A DNA stretch of 64,000 bases from Marinobacter manganoxydans MnI7-9 (GCF_000235625.1 NZ_AGTR01000034.1:97055-161054), one strand, 5' to 3'. Shown: positions 1 through 8,322, numbered from the stretch's first letter. Notes: generated by a model from the letters alone, not told the origin. Program-made: numbers and translations.

Positions 1-1
1 G

Positions 2-997
2 CAGGTGTCTGACCTGCTCGACGGCGAGCGGGACACGCCCTCCCGGGTGGGGGAAAACCTGTTCTGGATGGGCCGGCACTCGGAGCGGGCGGAGGGAACT
101 GCCCGTTTATTGCGGGCGGCGTTCAACCGTCTGTCGGGCCACGACCAGGCCAGCGAAGAAGCCCTGCTCGGGCTGCAACAGGCAGCCGAACAATTCGGGA
201 CCCTTCCGGAGCCTGAAGAAGATGCGGTCCCCGAGCCGCTTCCCGACGCCTTGTTGAGAGCGGTGAGTGACCTGCAATTTCCGGGTTCAATCGCGTCGAT
301 TCTTGATGCCCTGCTGTTCAACGCCAGCCAGGTCCGGGACCGTCTGTCTTCCGACAACTGGCACACGCTCAATCGGGTGGGCAAGCCCCTGAGCCCGGCG
401 CCAACCACGCCAGACCGGTCGATTCGGGCACTGAACCTGGTGTTGCTTGATTGCATCTCCCTGGCGGGCTTTGCGATGGATGACATTACGCGGGATGCCA
501 GCTGGGTTTTCCTGGTGATCGGCCGGCGCCTGGAGCGACTGGCCAATCTCTGTACGCTGATTTGCGTGCCCCTGTTCAGCGACCGGTTCAGCCGCCATGC
601 CATGCTCGAGTGGCTGCTGGAAGTGGCCAACTCGGAAGTCACCTACCGCACCCGGTACCGTCGGACACCAGAGCTTCTGGGGGTACTCCATACCCTGGTG
701 ATAGACGCAAGCAACCCTCATTCGGTGATGTTCCAGCTGCGCCAGCTGCAGAAGGACCTGCCGGAAATGGGGCGTAAAACCGGCCAGCTGTTTCCGCCGG
801 ATCTGAACGAATCGCTGCAGCGGCTGCGAGCGCTTGATTTGCATCCGTTTGAGCGCAAGCGCCCGGACAAAGCCTGTGAAGCCCTGGCGGAGCTATTGTG
901 TGACATCCGGTCGGAGGCCTATCGTGTGTCTGATGAAATTCAGCGGCAGTGTTTTATTCACACCCGGTATTCCGACCGGTCTGTGAACCCGGATTGA
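2..997 (+). CDS. alpha-E domain protein, 5'-partial
   Basis: The alpha-E family is helical and of unknown biochemical role. It is usually encoded with a circularly permuted ATP-grasp protein and a transglutaminase, and the cluster is thought to make or modify a peptide. The family signature SRVGENLFWMGRHSERAEG begins about 13 residues after the GTG at base 5. The frame is open through the left edge, and that GTG has no visible ribosome binding site. This N-terminus (…PSRVGENLFW without an initiator Met) is typical of proteins in which the alpha-E domain follows an ATP-grasp domain in one chain, so the gene probably continues upstream. The next gene starts 10 bases after the stop codon, which suggests an operon. 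Family assignment is firm; the fusion is inferred. Confidence 0.8.
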   Translation, partial: QVSDLLDGERDTPSRVGENLFWMGRHSERAEGTARLLRAAFNRLSGHDQASEEALLGLQQAAEQFGTLPEPEEDAVPEPLPDALLRAVSDLQFPGSIASILDALLFNASQVRDRLSSDNWHTLNRVGKPLSPAPTTPDRSIRALNLVLLDCISLAGFAMDDITRDASWVFLVIGRRLERLANLCTLICVPLFSDRFSRHAMLEWLLEVANSEVTYRTRYRRTPELLGVLHTLVIDASNPHSVMFQLRQLQKDLPEMGRKTGQLFPPDLNESLQRLRALDLHPFERKRPDKACEALAELLCDIRSEAYRVSDEIQRQCFIHTRYSDRSVNPD

Positions 998-1007
998 GGC
1001 ACCTGTC

Positions 1008-1961
1008 ATGACATTTGTCCGTTACCATGTGCGTCATGAGACCCTCTACCAGTACGATCAGGTGGTGGGGGAGTCCCACCATTTGCTGAGACTGACACCG
1101 CGGGCCCTGCCCTGGCAGCGGAATCTGGAACATCATCTGGCGATTGCACCGGAACCCCCGGTGCGAAGCTCGTTCCTGGACAGTTTCGGCAATCGGATTA
1201 CCAAGATTGATTTTACCGCGGAACATGAGTACTTACGGATCATCAGCGAATTCTGGGTGGAGCTTCGTGAGCGTCCGAAACCCTCGGCAGCCGCGGCAAA
1301 AGTTCCCTGGGAAACCGTCCGCGATAGCCTGCGGTACCGTGCCGACAGGAAGTTCCCGGCGGACCATCTTCAGGCTACGGCGTTCCGGTTTGTCTCCACC
1401 AATGTGCCCATTGATTCCCAGTACGCCGCCTATGCCCGGGAGGCGTTCCTTCCGGGGCGCGCGCTGGTAGAGGCGGCTGATGCCCTGATGCGGATGATTC
1501 ATCGCGACTTTCGCTTCGATGCGACTGCAACGGAAACCTTCACCCCGGTTGAGCAGGCGTTCAAGGCCCGTCGCGGGGTCTGCCAGGATTTCTCCCACAT
1601 CATGATTGCCTGCCTGCGTTCGGTTGGGCTGGCGGCCCGTTACATGAGCGGGTATATCCTGACCCATCCGCCCGAGGGCAAGGAGCGCCTTGTTGGAGCC
1701 GATGCTACCCATGCGTGGGTGGCTGTGTTCGTGCCGGATTTCGGCTGGCTGGAGCTGGATCCTACCAATGCCCTGAGGCCGGACCTGGAACACATTACCC
1801 TCGGCTGGGGCAGGGACTTTTCCGATATCACCCCGATGCGGGGCGTCCTGCTGGGGGGTGGTGGACATGAACCGGAGATTGCCGTGACCGTGGTGCCCGA
1901 GGAGGAGTTCGCCTCCCTGTACGGCGACGGCGAAACCTATCTGGAAGAACTATCGACTTAA
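1008..1961 (+). CDS. transglutaminase-like cysteine protease family protein
   Basis: 317 residues. The N-terminal half is the bacterial transglutaminase N domain (YHVRHETLYQY near residue 6). The C-terminal half is the papain-like transglutaminase core with a visible triad: Cys192 in RRGVCQDFSH, His235 in DATHAWV and Asp251 in ELDPTN. Proteins of this type act as peptidases or amidases rather than true cross-linking enzymes. The gene follows the alpha-E gene by 10 bases on the same strand, the usual partner arrangement, so the two probably work on the same unknown peptide substrate. No signal peptide is visible, so it should be cytoplasmic. Start ATG follows the context GAGGCACCTGTC. Confidence 0.88.
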   Translation: MTFVRYHVRHETLYQYDQVVGESHHLLRLTPRALPWQRNLEHHLAIAPEPPVRSSFLDSFGNRITKIDFTAEHEYLRIISEFWVELRERPKPSAAAAKVPWETVRDSLRYRADRKFPADHLQATAFRFVSTNVPIDSQYAAYAREAFLPGRALVEAADALMRMIHRDFRFDATATETFTPVEQAFKARRGVCQDFSHIMIACLRSVGLAARYMSGYILTHPPEGKERLVGADATHAWVAVFVPDFGWLELDPTNALRPDLEHITLGWGRDFSDITPMRGVLLGGGGHEPEIAVTVVPEEEFASLYGDGETYLEELST

Positions 1962-2024
1962 CCGAATCCACCCGTCCGGTTGTGGTTGAGCTTATCCATA
2001 CGTTCACTTCCTTACGGCGGAGTG

Positions 2025-2048
2025 CCGCATAGCAAGCTATGCTTGCGG
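2025..2048 (+). terminator. hairpin after the transglutaminase gene
   Basis: GCATAGC-AA-GCTATGC is a perfect 7-bp stem with a 2-base loop. An alternative longer stem pairs CCGC with GCGG around a small bulge. It lies between the transglutaminase stop and the MarC gene. There is no U-tract, so it may be an attenuator, a processing site or a chance palindrome rather than an intrinsic terminator. Confidence 0.3.
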
Positions 2049-2076
2049 GCTTTCGATGGCACCCGGACGACACGGA

Positions 2077-2700
2077 ATGATTGAAACGTTTTTCTCGACT
2101 TACATCAGCAGCACCATTCGCTTCCTGTTCCTGCTGGCGCCTTTTTTCGTAGTGACCATGTTCCTGGCGCTGACCAGGGGCCTGCCAGCAACCGAGAAAA
2201 CATCGATCATCCGCCGTGCCTGCGTTTCGGCCTTTCTGATGGGCGTGATTCTGTTCTTTGCCGGCCCGCTGTTGTTCAGCGCCATCGGCATTACCCTGAA
2301 TTCGTTCCGGATCGGTGCCGGTTGCCTGCTGTTTCTGACCGCCATCAGCCTGGTGACCAGTGGTACCCGGAATCACGCCACCGGGCTGCCTGATGAGGAC
2401 CGTGATGACATTGCCGTTGTGCCACTGGCTATTCCGGTGATGATTGGCCCGGCCACCATTGGTGCAATCATGGTGTATGGCGCCGAGCTTAACCGGGTAT
2501 CCGAAGTGGCAGGCGGACTCCTGGGATTGGTATCCAGCCTGCTGATCCTCGCGGTGCTGCTGCACCTGTCCGGCTACCTGGAGAAGGTGCTGGGCAAGAC
2601 CGGCCTGAACATCATGTCCAAGATCAGCGGTCTGATCCTCTCTGCTATGGCGGCTGAAATCGTGTTGACGGGCATTGCGGGTTTCATTGCCTCCACCTAG
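2077..2700 (+). CDS. MarC family integral membrane protein
   Basis: 207 residues from this ATG; an in-frame ATG at 2056 would add MAPGRHG, which does not resemble the family start, so the later start is preferred. Six hydrophobic segments in two groups of three, with a central basic/acidic loop (TRNHATGLPDEDRDD), match the MarC/YchE family. The family motif for the second half, VVPLAIPVMIGPATIGAIMV, is present. MarC proteins are inner-membrane proteins without a proven transport substrate; the old link with multiple antibiotic resistance was not confirmed. The gene stands between two unrelated cytoplasmic enzymes and does not reveal its role. Confidence 0.82.
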   Translation: MIETFFSTYISSTIRFLFLLAPFFVVTMFLALTRGLPATEKTSIIRRACVSAFLMGVILFFAGPLLFSAIGITLNSFRIGAGCLLFLTAISLVTSGTRNHATGLPDEDRDDIAVVPLAIPVMIGPATIGAIMVYGAELNRVSEVAGGLLGLVSSLLILAVLLHLSGYLEKVLGKTGLNIMSKISGLILSAMAAEIVLTGIAGFIAST

Positions 2701-2736
2701 AGTATCGCGGGACAGGTTTTCGCTGCAGGGTGTCTG

Positions 2737-3303
2737 ATGTCTGCCAATACCATTGAGCACAATCGCAAACGATACGATTTCTCCGGCGTGGAGTCGGTGT
2801 GGCTGTTTGGTTACGGCTCGCTGATCTACAAGGTGGATTTCCCCTTTCTGGAGCAGCGCCCGGCGTCGATTCGAGGGTGGGAAAGGCGGTTCTGGCAGGG
2901 TTCCCACGATCATCGGGGCACGCCGGAGGCCCCCGGCCGCGTGGTTACCCTGGTAGAAAAGCCAAATGCTGTCTGCAAGGGCATGGCGTTCAGGGTGTCA
3001 CCCAAAGTGTTCGAGCACCTGGATGTCCGTGAAAAGAACGGCTATCTGCGCCTGAGCATCACGCTCACCTTCGACGATGGCAGCCATGCCGACGGCCTGG
3101 TTTACATTGCCACCGAAGACAACGAAGCCTTCCTGGGCCACGCGCCGGACGCGGATATTGCCCGCCAGATCGCCTCTGCCTCAGGCCCCAGTGGCCCGAA
3201 TGCCGATTATCTCTTGCGCCTTGCAGAGTCCCTGAGGGCAATGGGTGCGGATTGCCAGCACACCTTTGCCATCGAATCCCACCTGCGTGATGAGTTGAGC
3301 TAA
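2737..3303 (+). CDS. gamma-glutamylcyclotransferase, ChaC type
   Basis: 188 residues. The ChaC/GCG family degrades glutathione to 5-oxoproline and Cys-Gly in the cytosol. The substrate-binding motif YGSL is at residues 26-29, preceded by VWLFG, and the catalytic Glu is E99 in DVREKNGY. The pattern IRGWERRFWQGSHDHRGTPE that follows is characteristic of ChaC rather than of the GGCT/GGACT branch. The gene starts 36 bases after marC on the same strand and is followed by the eptA promoter region. The exact physiological substrate cannot be decided from sequence. Confidence 0.88.
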   Translation: MSANTIEHNRKRYDFSGVESVWLFGYGSLIYKVDFPFLEQRPASIRGWERRFWQGSHDHRGTPEAPGRVVTLVEKPNAVCKGMAFRVSPKVFEHLDVREKNGYLRLSITLTFDDGSHADGLVYIATEDNEAFLGHAPDADIARQIASASGPSGPNADYLLRLAESLRAMGADCQHTFAIESHLRDELS

Positions 3304-3308
3304 GTCCG

Positions 3309-3325
3309 TTTAAGTTTGCTTTAAG
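3309..3325 (+). promoter_or_regulatory. PmrA/BasR-like box upstream of eptA
   Basis: TTTAAG-N5-TTTAAG, a direct repeat with exactly the 5-base spacer of the PmrA box (HTTAAK-N5-HTTAAK in enterobacteria and Pseudomonas). It ends 53 bases before the eptA ATG, a suitable place for an activator next to the -35 region. PmrA controls eptA homologues in several genera. No pmrAB genes lie in this window, so the regulator is inferred. Confidence 0.6.
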
Positions 3326-3378
3326 GTTCGGGGAGCACACTCACCAGACCTTGAATCACACTTATCCCGGAAAATCCC

Positions 3379-5067
3379 ATGGGCTTGTCCTCAAAACCCA
3401 CTCTTCACGCGCAGCCGTTTGTGCATAGCGGAACCGGTCGGTTTCAATGGCCTGCAATCAAACCGCATTGGCTGGTGTTGATCAGCGCCTTTGCACTTAC
3501 CGCTCTGTATAACGTTCCTTTCTACACCGCCCTTGATCGATACGTCGGCTTTGATCAGCCGATGCTGATGTTCAAACTCGCGTTTTTGTTGCTGCTGGTC
3601 AACCATCTCCTGATCAGCCTGTTTTCGGCACGATTTATCCTGAAGCCGGTACTGGTGTTTCTGTTTTTAAGTGCAGCGCTCAGTGGGTATTTCATGAACG
3701 CGTATGGCGTGCTGATCGACAAGCACATGCTGCAGAACGTGTTCGAAACCGATGTGCAGGAGGCTCGCGGCCTGCTGAGCCTCGGACTGCTTGTGCACAT
3801 GGCGCTCTTCTTTGTGATTCCGGTTGTGCTGCTCTTCCTGGCACGCGTGAGCTGGCCGGCGGGCCTGAAAAGGGTCACTCACTGGTTGGCCCCGATCATT
3901 GTTGATATCGCTCTGATTCTGGTACTGGCGTTGACCAGCTATCAGGAGATGGCTTCAACGTTCCGTAATCACCGCGACATCAAGGATCTTGTGGTGCCGG
4001 TGAACAGTGTTGCTGCCCTGGCATCGCTGGGTAGCAAGGTGGCTGCGGCGCAGTTTCCCCAGGAATACCAGCAGGTGGGGCTGGATGCGACGGTTTCTCT
4101 CCCGGTTTCCGATCGCGCCAAACCCAATCTGGTGGTTTTCGTTCTTGGTGAAACTGCGCGCGCAGACCATTTTGGTCTGAATGGCTATCAGCGCGATACC
4201 ACCCCGGAGCTCAGTAAACTGGCCCGGCAATCGGGCGGAACACTGGTCAATTTTCCCCGCGTATCCTCCTGCGGGACCGCAACGGCCTTGTCGGTGCCCT
4301 GTATGTTCTCGTGGCTGGGCAGATCGGATTACGATGAAGCCGTGGCCAAGAACAGTGATAACTTCCTGGATGTCATGACCCGCGCCGGCATCGTCAGTAC
4401 CTGGCTGGATAATAACTCCGGCTGCAAGGGCATGTGTGACCGGATTCCGACCGTCCGTCCGGAGGATACCGACCTTTGCCAGGGCGAGTACTGTGATGAT
4501 CTGGTGCTGCTGAAGGGTGCCCATCAGCAGCTCGATGTTGCAGAAAACAACGACCATTTCATGGTGTTGCATCAGCTTGGCAGTCACGGTCCCGAGTACT
4601 ACAAGCGCAGCAAACCGGACCAGAAAAAGTTCCTGCCCGAGTGTCAGAGCAATGAACTGCAGAGTTGTGACCAACAGGCCATCATCAACGCCTACGATGA
4701 CAGTATTCTGGTAACCGATCGCTTGCTCGGAGAAACCGTGCGCATGCTGAAATCCATGCAGGCGGATTACAACACTGCTCTCGTGTATGTCTCTGACCAT
4801 GGCGAGTCACTGGGCGAGGGTGGCATCTACCTGCACGGTATTCCTTACATGCTGGCGCCGGAGGCCCAGACCCATGTGCCCATGGTTGTGTGGTTGTCAG
4901 ACGGTTTCCGGATGGATAACCGGATTGATGCCGAGTGCGTCAACCGGATCGCATCGCAACCGTTGAGCCACGACAACCTGTTCTCCTCCATGCTGGGACT
5001 GATGAACGTGAAGACCGGGGCGATCAAGCCGTCGCTCAATATTTTCGAGGACTGCAGAACCACCTGA
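3379..5067 (+). CDS. eptA: lipid A phosphoethanolamine transferase
   Basis: 562 residues. About five transmembrane helices occupy residues 30-190, followed by a periplasmic sulfatase-like domain. Zinc and catalytic residues of the EptA/MCR family are visible: E258 in VLGETARADHFGLNGY, the nucleophile T300 in SSCGTATALSVPCMF, and D473-H474 in VSDHGESLGEGG. Paired cysteines typical of the periplasmic domain (SCG, PCMF, GCKGMC, LCQGEYC, PECQ, QSCD) are present. The enzyme moves phosphoethanolamine from phosphatidylethanolamine to lipid A on the outer face of the inner membrane. This lowers surface negative charge and affinity for cationic peptides. The PmrA-like box upstream suggests two-component control. 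EptB or OpgE-type relatives are less likely given the full EptA motif set. Confidence 0.93.
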   Translation: MGLSSKPTLHAQPFVHSGTGRFQWPAIKPHWLVLISAFALTALYNVPFYTALDRYVGFDQPMLMFKLAFLLLLVNHLLISLFSARFILKPVLVFLFLSAALSGYFMNAYGVLIDKHMLQNVFETDVQEARGLLSLGLLVHMALFFVIPVVLLFLARVSWPAGLKRVTHWLAPIIVDIALILVLALTSYQEMASTFRNHRDIKDLVVPVNSVAALASLGSKVAAAQFPQEYQQVGLDATVSLPVSDRAKPNLVVFVLGETARADHFGLNGYQRDTTPELSKLARQSGGTLVNFPRVSSCGTATALSVPCMFSWLGRSDYDEAVAKNSDNFLDVMTRAGIVSTWLDNNSGCKGMCDRIPTVRPEDTDLCQGEYCDDLVLLKGAHQQLDVAENNDHFMVLHQLGSHGPEYYKRSKPDQKKFLPECQSNELQSCDQQAIINAYDDSILVTDRLLGETVRMLKSMQADYNTALVYVSDHGESLGEGGIYLHGIPYMLAPEAQTHVPMVVWLSDGFRMDNRIDAECVNRIASQPLSHDNLFSSMLGLMNVKTGAIKPSLNIFEDCRTT

Positions 5068-5274
5068 GGCGCTGAACGTTTTCTTCACCTTCTGACAGAA
5101 AATTCGACACTACCGGCCATTCAAACGTCAAGCTGACGGGGCCTTGCGTAAAGATCCTGCAAAGCCGGCCCCAAGGCACTGACATTCGCTCCCGCTTCGA
5201 TAATCTGGGTTCAGAGGCATCCGGCACTGGGTCCGGATGCGAGATCTGTCTCTGAGCAGAACGGGAGAATCATC

Positions 5275-5739
5275 ATGAAGCGACTGTTGATCGGAAGCCT
5301 GGTAACGGCATTCCTGATGGCATCGGCTCCGGTGATGGCCAACGACGATGACCGCCGTGGTCACGGCTGGCAAAAGCACCATGAGCGGGGCAATGCCCTG
5401 CCGCCTGGCCAACAGAAAAAGTTCCTGCAGGCCCACTACCGCGACGACCGTTATGATCGGCACCATCACAAGCCCCGGCACTACAAACAGCATAAGTGGG
5501 ACCGCAAGCACCACAATCGTTACGATCGCCACGGCTACCATGGTGACAAGCGCCATTGGGGCAAGAAGCACAAGCGCGATGTCTATCGCGACAGGCATGA
5601 CCGCCGGCGTGACTGGCATCGCAACCATTCAGGCCATTACCTCCTCAAACTGGGCTACGGTGACGGATTGCCGCCGGAGGCCCGGATTGGTCGGATCATT
5701 CACGACACTCACGCGCTAATTGAATCGTCCCGGCACTGA
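5275..5739 (+). CDS. small His/Arg-rich exported protein
   Basis: 154 residues with a clear signal peptide (MKRLLIGSLVTAFLMASAPVMA, cleavage near residue 22). The mature part is extremely rich in His, Arg, Lys, Asp and Tyr (repeats such as RYDRHHHKPRHYKQHK), with one aliphatic block near the end (LLKLGYGDGLPPEARIG). It resembles RcnB-like or other histidine-rich periplasmic proteins only in composition and layout; no specific family is recognised. Metal binding in the periplasm is plausible. Start: ATG preceded by GGGAG. It begins 207 bases after eptA. Its last 44 bases overlap the 3' end of the oppositely oriented transporter gene, unusual for two real genes, but signal peptide and composition support this frame. 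Confidence 0.75.
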   Translation: MKRLLIGSLVTAFLMASAPVMANDDDRRGHGWQKHHERGNALPPGQQKKFLQAHYRDDRYDRHHHKPRHYKQHKWDRKHHNRYDRHGYHGDKRHWGKKHKRDVYRDRHDRRRDWHRNHSGHYLLKLGYGDGLPPEARIGRIIHDTHALIESSRH

Positions 5740-6646
5740 ATGAAGCTTCCTGGCTCCGGAGCTGCTGTTGCTCCGGGGCTGGATTAAATCCTCTTGCAGG
5801 CTCCTTGCGCCGGTGCTGCAGGCCAATGAGCAGCAGGGGCACCACGATCATCAGGCTGCCGGCCAGGAACCACAGGTCGGGCACCTCTCCGAACCAGATC
5901 CAGCCAATCCCCACGGCCCAGATCAGACCGGTGTACTCGGCGCTGGTGACCTGGTTGGCGTCTACCTGGCGGTAGGCCAGCAATACGGTGATGTTGTAGC
6001 CCAGAATGAACAGGGCCGAGCCCATGGCGCCGATCAGGATGCCTGAATCCCACTGTGCGCCTTCCCACCAGGCCAGGGCGCCAGCCGCTGGCAGAATCAG
6101 CAGGTAGTTCAGGAATAGTTTGTGGACAGTGCTCTGCTGTTTCGGCAGTTTCCGGACCAGCACGGCGTTGATGGCCAGGGCAAACGCCGAGCCAAGGGCT
6201 GCCACGGCCGCCCAGTTGAATTCCACCGGCCGTAGAATGAGCACAATGCCGGCAAAGCCGCTGAACACGGCGGTTACGCTTAGGGGTGTCAGCTTTTCCC
6301 GGAACAGGAATACCGAGAGCACCATCACCAGGATGGGCGCGGCATAGAAGACGGCGTTGGCGGTTGCCAGCGGCAGGTTGCCCAGGGCGATCACCATGCA
6401 CAGGAGGCCGGCCAGGTGGATGTGGGCCCGGAAGGTGTGGATCTTCAGTCCGGCGAACAGGTTTTTCCGGTCCAGTTGCCCGGCCATTGGCAGCAGAAGG
6501 CCCAGGGTGATCAGGCAGCGCAGAAACGCAAACTGAAATACGGGCGCGCCGGGCTCCAGGAGTTTGATGAACACGTCAGAGATCAATGCCATGGCGTTGC
6601 CGATCACCAGCAGCAGGATGGCGCTGTTTACGGTTTTTCCTGACAT
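5696..6646 (-). CDS. EamA/DMT family transporter
   Basis: 316 residues with ten predicted helices in two EamA repeats (first near residues 8-140, second near 150-285), the layout of the drug/metabolite transporter superfamily. A hydrophilic C-terminal tail (PAPEQQQLRSQEASF…) carries no domain. Substrate unknown; candidates are amino acids, nucleosides or other small metabolites. The gene is divergent from a LysR gene (start 6872), a common regulator/exporter pair. Its leader contains palindromic element R1. The end overlaps the His-rich gene by 44 bases tail to tail. A strong hairpin (CCGGAGC-N7-GCTCCGG, 5756-5776) lies in the end of the coding region and may serve as terminator for the opposite gene. 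Confidence 0.85.
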   Translation of the reverse strand: MSGKTVNSAILLLVIGNAMALISDVFIKLLEPGAPVFQFAFLRCLITLGLLLPMAGQLDRKNLFAGLKIHTFRAHIHLAGLLCMVIALGNLPLATANAVFYAAPILVMVLSVFLFREKLTPLSVTAVFSGFAGIVLILRPVEFNWAAVAALGSAFALAINAVLVRKLPKQQSTVHKLFLNYLLILPAAGALAWWEGAQWDSGILIGAMGSALFILGYNITVLLAYRQVDANQVTSAEYTGLIWAVGIGWIWFGEVPDLWFLAGSLMIVVPLLLIGLQHRRKEPARGFNPAPEQQQLRSQEASFSAGTIQLARECRE

Positions 6647-6680
6647 GTTTTTCTCCTTTGGTCTTCAAGCTCTGGTGCAA

Positions 6681-6790
6681 GAGCAAATCGTGTGGCTCCC
6701 TCCGAAAACCGCTGTGAATACGTCCCTGTACGCTTGCTCTCCGCCATCCATGGCTCCGAGCATTTTCGGAGGGAGCCACCCGATCTGCTC
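6681..6790 (-). repeat. palindromic element R1 (type A)
   Basis: Arms 6681-6708 and 6763-6790 pair at 26 of 28 positions and surround a 54-nt core. Read on the minus strand, the core contains GCCA-TGGA-TGGC (6743-6754) and GTACAGGGACGT (6720-6731), 11/12 to the CsrA consensus. It lies in the 225-base divergent region between the DMT transporter and lysR, in sense orientation for the transporter leader. See the findings for the family. Confidence 0.85.
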
Positions 6791-6827
6791 CCGTAACATG
6801 GAGGGCAGTCTAAGGGGGTGTTAATAT

Positions 6828-6850
6828 CCGATAAAATGATCTTTATTCGA
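6828..6850 (+). promoter_or_regulatory. possible LysR operator
   Basis: CCGATAAA-atgatc-TTTATTCG is an imperfect AT-rich dyad with a T-N11-A type core, 22 bases before the lysR start and between the divergent transporter and regulator genes. That is the usual position for a LysR autoregulatory site. Only the sequence symmetry supports this. Confidence 0.35.
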
Positions 6851-6871
6851 TAGCCATTAGAAAATTAGATA

Positions 6872-7831
6872 ATGAAACTGCCACCCCTGAAAGCTCTGCC
6901 TGTCTTCGAAGCCGTTGCCCGTCTCAACAGCTTTTCCCTCGCTGCCGATGAGTTGGCGGTGAGCCAGAGTGCGGTGAGTCACCAGATCAAACAGCTGGAA
7001 AAATACCTGGGGGAGCCGCTTTTTTCGCGCGGCGGCCGGTCGCTGTCGTTGACTGATCAGGGACGCCAGTATCTGGATGCGGTCAGTTCTGCGCTGTTGC
7101 AGATCGAGCGTGCCAGTGAGCAATTAGTGGGGCATGAGGAGGCCAGGATCCGGTTGTCGGTGTTCAGTTCGTTTGCCGTGCGCTGGCTGGTGCCAAGGTT
7201 GCCGGATCTGAAGCGGTTGCATCCTCAGCTGGATCTGGCGCTGGAGATGAGTAGTGGTAATCCGGTGTTGTCGGATCGGGTGGCGGATTGTTTTATTACC
7301 GTTAAGCCCACCTCGCCCGCATTCAGCTATGAGCTGCTTTACGAGGAGCGTCTGTTCCCCGTATGCAGCCAGGATTACTGGCAGAAGATACGCCGGGAGC
7401 TGTCGCTGGAGGAGGTTTCCGGCGACCCGGCGTCGATGTCATTAACACCGGCAATGGTGGCGGAGTATCCGTTGCTGTCGACATACAGTATCTATGACCG
7501 TCAGGGTGGGGACTGGGAAGCCTGGTATCGTGAAGCGGGCCTGGACCTGCCCCGATCGAGCCGTTTGTTGCATTCAAGCCATATGCTGCTTTCGCTGGAA
7601 GCTGCGCGCTTCCACCAGGGAATTGCGCTGACCAACGACTACATGCTCAGTACCCGCAAGGATTCCGGTGACTTTGTGCGCTTGCCCTGCCACTCCGTTA
7701 TGACGGGCGACATTTTTTACTTTGCATGGAAAACCAGCCGTCGTCGTGAACGAGGGATTCAGCTTCTGCGGCGTTGGCTGGTTTCAGAAGCGATCAATTC
7801 AGGATTACGTCCGGAGGAGGTCTCTCAGTAA
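6872..7831 (+). CDS. LysR family regulator, GcvA-like
   Basis: 319 residues. The N-terminal winged helix-turn-helix (residues 6-65, PLKALPVFEAVARLNSFSLA, then AVSHQIKQLEKYLG) matches the GcvA/AmpR branch, and residues 92-300 form the periplasmic-binding-like effector domain. It is divergent from the EamA transporter and is probably its regulator, responding to the exported compound. The ATG has only a weak Shine-Dalgarno region (AGAAAATTAGATA). The last 7 bases overlap the end of the TsaA-like gene on the other strand. Effector unknown. Confidence 0.87.
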   Translation: MKLPPLKALPVFEAVARLNSFSLAADELAVSQSAVSHQIKQLEKYLGEPLFSRGGRSLSLTDQGRQYLDAVSSALLQIERASEQLVGHEEARIRLSVFSSFAVRWLVPRLPDLKRLHPQLDLALEMSSGNPVLSDRVADCFITVKPTSPAFSYELLYEERLFPVCSQDYWQKIRRELSLEEVSGDPASMSLTPAMVAEYPLLSTYSIYDRQGGDWEAWYREAGLDLPRSSRLLHSSHMLLSLEAARFHQGIALTNDYMLSTRKDSGDFVRLPCHSVMTGDIFYFAWKTSRRRERGIQLLRRWLVSEAINSGLRPEEVSQ

Positions 7832-8307
7832 ACATTCGCTTTATCGGGTGCTTTTGGGGTGAAAGCGCAGCGGTCTGGCTTGATGTCCAGCAGCGGGGTG
7901 CCGTCCAGACAGTCCAGGCCGCGCACGATCAGCGTTCCTTTTTCTATACGAACCAGTTTGACCATGGACGTGCCAATCGGGTTGGGTCGCACCGGGGAGC
8001 GCAGGGCGAAGGTGCCGAAGGTCTGGCCGTCGCTTCTGGGGCTTTGCCGGATCAGGTCCCGGCGGCTCTGGTCGAGCCAGTAAAGCACCTCAATGGTGTC
8101 GTAGTCTTCGAGCCCCGCCAGCGCGTTGTGCCAGACGGGGTCCAGAACCAGCTGGCACTCCGGGCCGTCAAGGCGGCCCTGGCGCGGGCAATCCTTGCGA
8201 TCGCGCCAGGGGGTCCGGATGGCACCGATGAATCGCAACGTGGCGTCAGAGGCCGGTTCCAGTTCCACGGCCTCCTCATTGGGACGCAAATCTGCAAGAT
8301 CGCTCAT
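7825..8307 (-). CDS. TsaA/TrmO-family tRNA methyltransferase, short form
   Basis: 160 residues of the TsaA-like fold. The family core is present: FIGAIRTPW near residue 26, then the block RPNPIG with preceding SPVR around residue 106, which forms the S-adenosylmethionine pocket. TrmO uses SAM to methylate the N6 of threonylcarbamoyl-adenosine 37 in some tRNAs. E. coli TrmO is about 235 residues; this protein lacks the C-terminal part, so its exact activity is uncertain. The start ATG has a weak upstream GGGCTGG. It follows fadE by 15 bases on the same strand, which suggests co-transcription. Confidence 0.8.
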   Translation of the reverse strand: MSDLADLRPNEEAVELEPASDATLRFIGAIRTPWRDRKDCPRQGRLDGPECQLVLDPVWHNALAGLEDYDTIEVLYWLDQSRRDLIRQSPRSDGQTFGTFALRSPVRPNPIGTSMVKLVRIEKGTLIVRGLDCLDGTPLLDIKPDRCAFTPKAPDKANVY

Positions 8308-8322
8308 CGACCAGCCCGTACC

